Shown one piece after another: positions 34,701 through 46,100 of a DNA stretch of 64,000 nucleotides. This DNA is from Anadara kagoshimensis (lineage: Eukaryota > Mollusca > Bivalvia > Arcoida > Arcidae). Positions within the stretch are counted from its first letter, which is position 1. Each line of letters opens with the position of its first letter. The translations under genes and the position numbers were made by a program. The notes under the pieces are model-generated. The model was not told the DNA's origin and made no database searches. It saw only the letters and a program-made list of their open reading frames with translations. Where the stretch lies: contig CM037871.1 in NCBI GenBank assembly GCA_021292105.1, forward strand, positions 52,869,261-52,933,260, written 5' to 3'.

Positions 34701-37162
34701 TGTACAGATCAGTTATGGGCGGACATGGCCGAGTGGTTGTGGGTGCGATCTTAATTCGGGACTTTGAAATTTTATGAAATCAATTTAGTTCCTATCCATA
34801 CTAGAGCATAAGGTATATTCATTCGGATATAAATGAAAACCGAGGTTCTTGTCTCATACACGCTAAAGAAACTTATGTAGAGTTCGAGAAAGAGCAGACC
34901 CCTGTACTGTGGTCGCTAATAGGTGCTTACCACTGAAACCGACCGAGCGAAATAAGAAAGTTATGAACCTGTTTAATTTAGATTGTTTAGTATTGTTTAT
35001 TATTCGCTAGTTAATAAAACATACCTTTCTTATGATATTGAACATTAAAGGAAGCAAACTTCAGTTCAAGATTCTATATTTTGTTGGCTTCTTGTTGTTT
35101 TGTAAAGGCAACTGTTACTGAATAAAAATACTGTGTCTGAACCTTTTTTAATATCATGGTTTTAAAAAAGGATTTCAATATTTTCACATTAGATACTCAT
35201 CACACTAAATTATCAGAAAAATGTAGCTAATTTTCCTTTTGCAATGGGCTAGATACTTTGCACCAGTCTGCAAAATATCCGATTCTTGTAGATTTCAATA
35301 ACAAAGAAATAAAACTGTATTGTGCGTTACAGTATTCACAGATAAAACAACCATTTATTTTGTGTTATATGTTTCGATTTTAGAAATGGAAAGTATTACT
35401 GAAATGGGAGTTTCTGAAAACATTTCACTTGTTACAGTTGGTCATGAAACTCGTGTTGTAAAGCATATGTGTATGGATTATAAAGCTATTATATCATGTA
35501 TAGGTATGTGTATTGTTAATGATATTCATAGGTATGAATTAAGAAAACACCAATTAAAAGGAATGGTTACCTTGCCATATTATAATGACAAAAGAAAATG
35601 GTATTGGACACCTGTAAACAAACCTTAAGCCTGTGATGGGGTGTGCAATTCCACTTTCTTTTATCATTACAGTTTGGTCTAATAATTTGTGATGTAACTG
35701 CTAATAACAACTCCTTTTATAGAATAAAAAGGTGGGGTTGTTGGGTATGAATTTTATTTAATTTAAGGTGAAATTGAAAATTTTACGCAGTGGGCAAAGT
35801 TTTTGAATGAGATTTTGAGCAGAGACTGGTATTGTACATTTGGTCACTTCCTAATAAATTTAAAATGATGCCACTAAAACTTGCAAAGTTTTGTAAAATG
35901 TCACAATCTTTGATAACGAGGTTTAATGATAATGAATATGGTTTAGCGTATATGATTGTCTGTTGTTTGAAATCTTTTATCATGGCTACAAAAATGCAAA
36001 TTATAGGGTGTTTTGTACCAGTATTCATATAGTTCTGGACCAGCATTATTTAGATCCGTTTTATCTCCATACAAAAACAGACATATACGATGTTGTTAAC
36101 AATATTATAATTGGCTAATCTATAACGCTGGCAACAGATAACTACATATAAACAAACAAGCCATTATATGGTTAAATATATTACTTTTTGCAGAAAAACT
36201 TTGTCCAGATGGACCCACTCCACTTGGAGGGGGGCTTTTGATGGCCTTAGCTGGTGCATTGGGAAAAGGTAATTTATATCAGATTTATGACTGAGTCATG
36301 GCTATTTTTGTTATTGATAATAACACGATTTGTATGATAATACGTGCATTAATAACACTGAATACACATCATACCTATGTTAGTTTTTAAACACTAAATA
36401 GTCGTTGTGGAATACAATTCCACATCAGTAGTGCTTGAAGCAAAATTGTATAACCAAAATTTGTTCAAAGGGTTGAAAAATATCCAAAGAACAAAAATAT
36501 ATTGAATCAAATTAAGCTAAGGAAATACTTTGCATTAGGGAGTATACCTTAGTTTTTGAGGATTTCGAGATTTTTCATAGAAGCAAATTTAGTCAATTGT
36601 ATATAAATTAAAATATAGATGTTTAAATTACATTTAATAGGAAATATGCACAATGAAATTACTATTGCATTTTAATTATTGGATTTTATCACATACCCGT
36701 TGAGTCTTACTATAGCGATACATTACATTTTTTTCCATGTGATACAAAGGTCCGTATCGCACATGTGCAATACAATATTCCGTATCACCACAGTAGCCGA
36801 AACTACTTTTAGGGGATTTTCCATTTCCGACAACAATAATATGACGTCATTCATTGGTTATAATTAGAAACCGAACATTGGCAGATTAAACCAGAGAGCT
36901 TTTCATTTAGTTTGGTAGGGTATTTGATAAATACAAAATCACACATATGTGGTTTTATGACGTAAATGATCGCACTCGTTTATTGTGCGGACGTAAACAT
37001 TACACTCGTGCGCAGAGCGCACTTGTGTAATATATCCGTCCGCACAATAAACTCGTGCGATCAGCTACGTCATAAAACCACATATGTGTGGTTTTGCGTG
37101 TTTATTTGTAGTACTTTAATGATCAATATGTTTTATCTTTTGAAAATGTATAGAACATTCTA

Positions 37163-37197
<35 letters not shown>

Positions 37198-40100
37198 AAT
37201 TTATTTGTATAGCATTGATGATTTTGGTATTTAGATTGGCATTTATTAATTGATAACTTTAATTTTATTTTGTAACATTGATCATTGGTTAGGATGTCTT
37301 ACTACATTTGTCGATGTTACTGTATCCCCAAGAATAATTTTGATAACGGATGGAAAAGCAACACCGGATGGAGTTTTAGATGGTCCTGATGAATCACCCT
37401 CACCATTGTTTAATTTTCAGGTAATTATTCATAGTACGTTCAGCTTTCCTTGTGTCCTCCTGTTCAAAAACGTATTAGACGTCATTACAACGTTGTTGAT
37501 AGGTACCATACATATCAAACGATATGATGATTCTATATCCAATGTTGTCGTGGATATAATTGACGACAGTTATAATTAATTCATAGTTAATTCAGTGCCC
37601 CTTTTACTATCATTTTTAAATTTACATGGCGGGTGTAGCTACCTAAACGGGAGTGTCTTGCCCCTCGGTAACACTTGGGCTCCATTCCTTGTTACAATTT
37701 AATCTGTTTAACTATATTTGTTAGTCTTCAATCTTCTTATATTGCTGTTTGGATTGTGATTTGAACATGACAACTTTTTTGGTATGTTTTTCTTTGATAA
37801 ATCTATTGTTAATCTTTATTTTCTTCTATCCCTATTCATTCAATTTTATTACGATGCCTAAGGTCGGTAATTTACCATGCGGTATAAAAGCGAAACTGAA
37901 AATATTTTACATAGTTCTTTAGCGAAAACGAAATAACATGAAGATATATATTTAGCGATTTTTACGTTCTCTGGAGCCTGGTAAACAACGTAATGTGTCT
38001 TTTATATTTTGAAACTATGCTGTTAAATTTTCGTTTTATTGTGTTTTAACAAAAGAACCCATGGAAGAAATTCCAATGTTGAATATCCAAACGACACAGA
38101 ATGACACAGCTTGCATGAGTGATTGATTGTATGGCCTTCATTCATTAATACCGCTTAAGTGTTACATTACCAGTCCTTGTTATGTTTAACAGGTACAGTT
38201 GAAACTTAATGCAGTATCTAGTGATCTTGGGAGAAGAGGAAACCGAGTATTTTGTATACCAGTGGGAGATGCAAACCTTGTAAGTCCTTTATTTTTGTGT
38301 ATGAAAAAATAGAACCACATTCCGAAGAATTTCTACAAAACCATACACCACCTATTATAACAGTGATATTGTTTGTTATATATTTGTGGCATTTACGAAT
38401 CAATAAGAAACCAGCCTAACTTACTTCCGATTGAGATTCACCTATTTTTCGATGTAATTGGTCTCTAGTATGATGCAATAAGACCAACAGTGTTCAAGTG
38501 TCATTAGCACAGAACTAAATACGTCAGAGTCCTTTACATTGACCCACTGCTAAGCAATCTTCACGATTTTTTCAATTTTGTAATAGGATGAAGTCTCTAG
38601 GAGCTAGGCCAGGCGAATAAACCGTTTCGCTTTATAATATTCATTACAACGTTGACAGTGTTGAATGTCGCCCGTTGTTCTGTTGCTGCAAAACACTTTC
38701 AGAGAATTTACATCGATGATTTTAACGTATTGCGGTTCTCAGCTGATCTAACACGTTTGCATATTACACTTTAGACATTGTATTTCTCTTGGTTAAAAAA
38801 TCCATCATACCAACACCTTTTGCGTCCAAATAAAATGTGGCATTCATCTTGCCAGCAAATGCTTACGTTTTAATCTCTTTGTCCTCGGAGACTCAAGCCC
38901 TTCTCCTTAATGGGTTTGAGTTTTATATTAGACACAAATTAAAATATTTTTTTACCTAAAACGCTTCCACAAGCATACTGAAACTCTGGTTGGCATTTGC
39001 TCATCGCTAAAAAATTTAGGAACCCAGCAGGTGTCTAGCTTTCGCATACCTGAACGATCATATGATTGGTAAAACGATTCCATATAAAATGCCTAATGTC
39101 TGCTCCTTTTTTGCCGGAACCACTACGGTAGCTCAGTGATATAGCCTTGAATAGTATTGGGAGGACATGGGTTCAATCCCCGGCGAGTATGACTCAAGAC
39201 TTGAAAGTGGTGACTGTTCTTTTGCCAAGCACTCGGCATTACGAAATGAAATTCACTGTTCTTTTGAATAGGATCTTAAAATAAACGAGGGCCTGTGTCA
39301 CGATAGGCTTGGCATGCTAAAGAACCCTGCTGTATTATACAATTAGTGCAATGCAGTTTCGCCAATGTCTGGCGACGACTTGATACAAAGGAAATAATCT
39401 TGACTGGAACGTCAAACACTATTACTCAACTCACTTACTCATTCTTTTGGCAACTTTCCAGAAATTGATAATTTGTTTTTTCAGTATTGTTTTTGTTATT
39501 TTATTATGAGTTAGTTGATAACAGACTAGAATTCAGCAAATTTAGACAGGATCAGATATATTGCAATAAAATTTTGAAAATCTTATTTTACACCATTTTC
39601 ATTTATATTATTGATTTTCAAGATAATCAGTATTTCAGAAATACGTTTAGCATAGTAGTCGATAGTAAAAACTATTGACGTCAGTATGTTTGGCATAAAA
39701 ATTAAACGATGAATCCCGAGGTGTAAGCGTGTTATGTTTCAATATTGCACGCAAACTTTGTTCAAGTCCGAGGTTTCTCAACGCATTTTTTTTATACTGC
39801 ACCCTTTGTCACGTGACACTGTCGTTTTTGACGTCACACGATTGTTGCTGTCATATTGTACTAGTTCTTATATCCATTTACAAGAACCAATGCATTATTT
39901 AAGCTTTATGGGACAAAATTGTATTTTTTAGATGAACTACCTAAAGTGGGAAGTAAACCAAATGTATTTTGATATATTATAAAATGGTTATTGAACTGAT
40001 GCTGTGAAATATTGTCCCTCGTTGAGTCAAAATTTGCACTAGTAGCTCGTGCATATGTCGAATCAACGCGGGACAATATTTCACAACATCAGTTTAATAA

Positions 40101-43100
40101 CCCTATAGTATTACAAATAGTATACATTGAACGGCATATTTGTCTTTTATTTAAGGCAAACATAAAAATAATAACATCTGAAAGTGGCGGTCGAATAGTT
40201 CCTCCAGAAAAACTGAATTATCTTATTCGAATGCACATGAATTTTGTAAGTATTGTTTTAGCTTTCAGTTTGACACTTAAGTGAGTTCACAAAAATTTAA
40301 ATATAACATTCTCTCAAAATATTAAACTACATTTAAGCTGGTGCTTAACAGTGTTTGGTCTGGTAAAAAATAAAGCTTTCAGTTCACCTGAATCTTGTGT
40401 AAACTGCACTACTAAACTACTGTCCCAAATCAGATGATATTTAGCAGTGCTAATGTGAGGGTCTTAAAAATTTGCACAAATGAAGGGGTTATGCCCCCTT
40501 GGCGCCCCATAAAAGGGAAAATTGTGAAAATCTTAAGATACATTTCTCTGAAGTGATAATGTTTCATGTAAAACATACTTAATGCACCTAGTTTCAGATT
40601 TGCACAAATCGTCTCTGTACTGGTCAAAATGATGACATGGCAAAGAACTAAAGGGGGAATTGTTAGTATTTAGGAAACTATAAATTTTTGTATAAGCATG
40701 TATATTACAATATTGTAGGTAATGGCATAAAGATCATTTTGATATGAAGGTCATGGGTTCAAAGGTTAAGGTCACAGATACAACCGGATACTGAAATGAT
40801 TATTTATCTCGAAAGTTATACGCGTTTTCCATACGCATGTATATTAGAATAGTGTAGGATTGTAATCGATGTTGAAATATTGCAGGCCCTCGCAATGCAG
40901 ATGAAAATGCAGATAAAAGACACAACGATTGACGAAGCGACAATGAAAATCGCTGTAAGAACAGCTTTTTCAAGTTTACCCGAGGATGATATAGTAAGTG
41001 CTTTTGAATGATAAAACTTTGTCATGCTGAGTGTCCATCGATGTTTGACATGGTACATAGGGTCGTGTCACCTGCTTTAACCTGTATGACGTTTTTATGA
41101 CACTTAAACTCTGCATCAGTACTAGATTGATATTTTGAAATTCGACTTAAGACACTCCATTGAAGGGTGGAATATATATACAATTAGTTATTTGTAGCTA
41201 TATGATTTTAAAACTGAAGGTATACAGATTTACAGGAAAAACATAGCTTTTTTTTACCATAGACTGTGCTTTCGAATATAATATTCAGTCAATCTTTAAC
41301 TATATTTTTTCAGGATTTTGTTTTCAAACTGGAAAAATCATGGCTGTAATTTTCCTATGTAAATTAAAACAAAGTATTAATAGTATGCACAATATATATA
41401 TTTTACATACGTAGTATATTATGTTATATGCCTGACATTAGTAATTGAGTTTTTCTTTAGGAGGCGATATTAGAGTTTGTGAAAAAACCAGAAATACTTG
41501 CATTTAATGTAGCCGACATTTTGAAAGAAAAAATACATAAAGAAATACGTGGATCTAATTTGCCAAACATAGGTACACGAGTGAAACGTGGACCCGATTG
41601 GAGATGGCAAGACCAAGACTCTGGTGGACCTGGGACGGTTATTGGACACCAACAAGAAGGTATACAGTCCACTTCAGTTTATTAATGTCAAATTTTTAAA
41701 ACAACTATCATAGAACATCCTACAGTACATCAACTATCTAATGAACTTAAATTGTATTGAAATTTTAAGAACAAAAAACCATCCAAAAAACCAACAAACA
41801 TGTCAATATGTGTCAAAACCAAAATCCTAAAGTAAGGTAAAAACTTTGAAGCTGGCAATTAAGGTTATACATGTGAACTTTCGACAGGGAAATGAGGCTA
41901 TGTCGTATGGAAGGGTAAGCACCTTCTGTCACATGTAATTAAAATTAGGAAAGCAAGGAACACGGAACCATGCAATACTTTGTATCTACATACACAAAAA
42001 TTAAATATGCAACACTTTGCTAAAAGTTGCATGTTAACTTTTTCATCCATACTGTCGATATTTAATATACCTATATATTTGTATTTGTTTCCTTAAATTT
42101 CTCTCTACTTGTATTATAAGGTTGGGTGTTTGTTGAATGGGATGGAAATAACGGACACAATGCATATAGATATGGTCACAACAATGAATATGATTTAACG
42201 GTTATTGATAAACCAAGGTCACTGGGACCAGACGAATTAATAGCAACCGGATGTGCTGTCAGACGCGGTAAGTATATTATATAATAATTAAACAAAAACA
42301 TACCAAATCCATGTCTGAATTACATCCAATCTCAAAGCAAAGTAAACTGACAAAATAAATAAAGTAAACATGTGAGCTTCCATCAGAAAAGTGAGGTTGG
42401 CTACTCCGGAAGGGTAAGCTCTTCCTGTTAAGATAGCTACACACGAAATAAATGTTATAAATTGTGAATATTATTTTCGTTTACGGATGGGTATAAAAGT
42501 TGTACCTCAAATATATAGAGAATCGTGTAATTTTGAATTTTTTGAAGAAGGTGAATAAATCTCATAATGCAACGAAGCTTGTCTGTAATCTTATACTACA
42601 CTTGTTTAATAAAACCTAAAGTGTGAACGCTAATGAAGGTTAAGTTATACTGTATCTAGGAAAACTAACTCTTGATCTCTCTTATTATTATAAAATATAG
42701 TTTTCATTATTTATTGCCTTATTTACCTGACAAATCTTTTGATGGATAATAAGTATTGCAGGGTACGACCAAATCACTTTGATACCTGCTCTGCTTATCA
42801 TTCAATTAAGAAGTTATCTAAGAATAATTAAAATTATTATTTATTGATTATTTAATTAATTTATTTATTCACTTATTTGCATTTATATATCTTTTGGAAA
42901 TCTGTTTTTATATAATTTAAAACTCATGAAAACTGATATTGTTCTAGGTCCTGACTGGAAGTGGGATAATCAGGATGGTGGTGATGGGACCATAGGTTAC
43001 GTCTTAAGGTTGAAGCGAACGGATGGATTTTGGTAAAAAAATAACTAACATTTTCTTAATTTTATCAGTCTATTTGTTCAATGTTTCAAATAATTTTTCA

Positions 43101-46100
43101 GTTTAAAAATGCATATTTATGAGAATTTATGTTTTGTTTTTGATATTCAAAGTGGCGCCATATAATGACAAAAATAAAATGCATTGTAAAATTGCTATAA
43201 TGCTTATACTATTTAAATACAAGAATTCACATTTATGCACATATGTCAAGTTGGCCGTTATGTAAATCGTTGTTTATCCTATAACAACTAAAAAAAACAA
43301 ATATACCAACAAATAGTCCAAATCACAATCCCAAAGCAAAGGAAAGACTTTGAAACGGGCAAATACAGTTAAATACGTAAACCTCCACTAGGGTAAACTT
43401 AATTGGTCATTTTAAGCAACGAAATCGATTTCTATTGTTTCACATCAATATAAACCTTTATTATTTCTTAAATTGTCATTTACTCCTACACACTTTCTTT
43501 AACATTGTCATTTTTAACAACCGATATATTCCAACGAGTCGTTCGTTTATTGCTGATTTTAATAAAGGAAACAAAATTTAAATAACTTCAAACAAAAAAC
43601 AAACATACAAATTTATCTAATCGCAAAGCAAAGTAAAAACTTTTGACAAGCTGGCAAATTAAGTCATATATAATATAATGGTCTTCTCTTTCATCAAATC
43701 TTTATAATTTCTGTATTCTAAAGGTTCGGTGGCCAAATGGCCAAATGCGTAACTATCGTTTTGGAGCAGAAGATAGCTTTGATCTCATTATATGGTAAGT
43801 CTACGTACAATTCATTTTATTACCTACAAAAATATGTATGATTTATATTTTACTATGAATATACCAATAAATAGGTGTATATTCTGTTTTTTCGACATTT
43901 TTATAATTGTAATGCGATTATTGACGAAATTAACTTTATTTGAAATACTTACAACCTTTATTTTTAAACTTATAAACTTGTATAAATGTATATAAAATCA
44001 TCATTTAAAAACAAACTAGTCCATGTCCGAATCACAATTTAGAAACAACAGAAGCAAAGTAATAACTTTGCAACTGGCAAGTTAGGTAGAACTTCCAGTA
44101 GAGAAGTGGGACAGAGTAGTCAAGGATTAAGATATTTCATGAATTTGTCGTGTACGGTGATTTAATTTGATTTAATTTCGTCTTCATCCCTAATATGCAC
44201 ATTAAAACATAACATTGGACTATACTGTATATATAATTATATTTTAACACTATCCAGTGTTGTGAAATTTTTATGTCTATGATCCCATAGACATAATTTT
44301 TTTAAAGGATGCCAAAACTACTTTTTATATTTCTCCGATGATGTCATTGTCGTATTGTTTACATGACGTCATATTGTGCAGAAAATATTCATGCAAGGTT
44401 AGCTACCGGCGGTTGCTATTGGCAATCAGCTGTATTCTTCTTTTAGACTAATGCGCTGGTTTTTGTTTCATGTGTATAATTTTATAAAAGATTACATGAA
44501 TGTTATGAATATTGAACTTAGTTTTGAGTTTAATTATAAGGAATGATTGTAATTTGGTTTTGTCTATGGGGTCATATTTTTGGAAATTAAATTATTTTTA
44601 CAGTGATGAAAATGATTTGAAAGACTTCAGTTCAAAGCAATCAACATCACAGACAACACCTGCTACAAGTTCTGGTTCCAGAAAAAGACAAGATAGATCT
44701 CATATTGATGAAGACACTGGAGCTGCAGCGTCTGGACCATCTCATAGGGAAAGTGTACAAAAAGAAAGGAAAACGAGGAAAGATGGAACAATCCTCTCAT
44801 CTGCATCGACAACAGGTACATCAACGGCTACAAGAAAAGCTAGTGTCACTACCAAAACAACACCTGTGCCAACGAATACAAAGAGTCTTGATACAACCAT
44901 CTCTACCAAAAGCAGAGGACATCCATGCAGTCCAAGTGAGGCCGTATCGAAAAAGGAAAGGAATAGAAAGGACGAAATTATTATAATAAGAGCAGATGAT
45001 AAACGCGGACACAGCGATAAAGGAAATGAATCGAAACCTTTGACGCTTGCAAATAAACAGGGTATGATGGCATGTTTTCTTAAATTTCTTAAAACTTACG
45101 TTTACCATACATTCGTGTTTTATTCTCTGTATTCTGAAACAGAAAAGAATACAAAATACAATAGAATGGTGACCTCATGTTCCGGTTGTTGCCACGAAGA
45201 TATTTGGGTATTTTGGGTATGCAAAGATAAAAACGGTTATTTGTCATTGTTTGAATTTTCCGAATGTTGCGTGCTGAGTGTTAGCACTAGGAGTTATTTT
45301 GAATTCCATATTCTTTAGGTTTATCCTATTCACATTAACTCATCATTTGCATTATATGCCTGTATGATCAATAATCTTGATCAATATAACCTCTTTAATA
45401 CTTTCCAAGTCATCTATATCATGTTTGAAGATATATTTGCATACATAGTGGATATGTACTTTATATACATCGTTCACTTCAGGAATAAATCAATGTCTAA
45501 TTTTCTATTGTTAACTTTCCATTTCTATGCAGCAATATACATGCTTCTCTTGCTTATGTTTCCATTTCACTAATAATTATATTAGAGCTTGTTCCATACG
45601 GGGACTTTGTACCATGGAGCAAACTGCTAACAAATAAATTGCTGACGCAAAGATATTGTAAGTCTATGCTTTTCAAGGCCCTCAAAAAGATTAAATGGCC
45701 ATAATATTGCTCATAAGGTGTTTCAATACCAATATTACCTTGGATATATTTGACGTCTAATAGTTCCATGTTACTTTCATTCTTAATTTTGAATACACAA
45801 AGGCTTAGCTAGGAGCCTACCCTTTCGAAGCACCCAGCCACACTTTTCTGTTGCACGTGCATGTGTGTTCATTTGTTAGCAAAACTACTTTGCTTCGTGA
45901 TTTTGATGAACAAAATACTATTTGCATGTTTTGACAGTGATCACGCCTAAATCGACTGAAATAAAGCCAGATATCTCAATAGCTTTTTGGAGTTATCAAA
46001 AAGATAATAAGGAGTGGGAGCCTTACCCAGAAGGAATTAGCGAGAAAATAGAAACAGCTTTCTCAAGGAAACCAACCGGAACAACCGTGATACAGCTAAA

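Larger units (their letters stand above)
36388..37140. mobile_element. Unit 2-specific insertion (about 750 bp) in intron 11
   Basis: Unit 1 runs straight from CCTATGTTAGTTTT to GAAAATGTATAGAACAT at 5670-5690. Unit 2 has about 750 extra bases between the same anchors. The insertion contains a hammerhead fossil with Penelope-type terminal sequence at its left end and a 161-bp palindrome at its right end. Probably a composite of two element fragments. Confidence 0.65.

Noticed and set aside
35320-35628. 102-residue frame as a separate gene
   Set aside because: It is exon 10 (35384-35503) of the vWA domain read into both flanking introns.
44512-45318. 268-residue open frame as an independent gene
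   Set aside because: Only 44604-45061 is exon 20; the ends are intron and part of a MITE-like element. The extension is not kept in unit 1.
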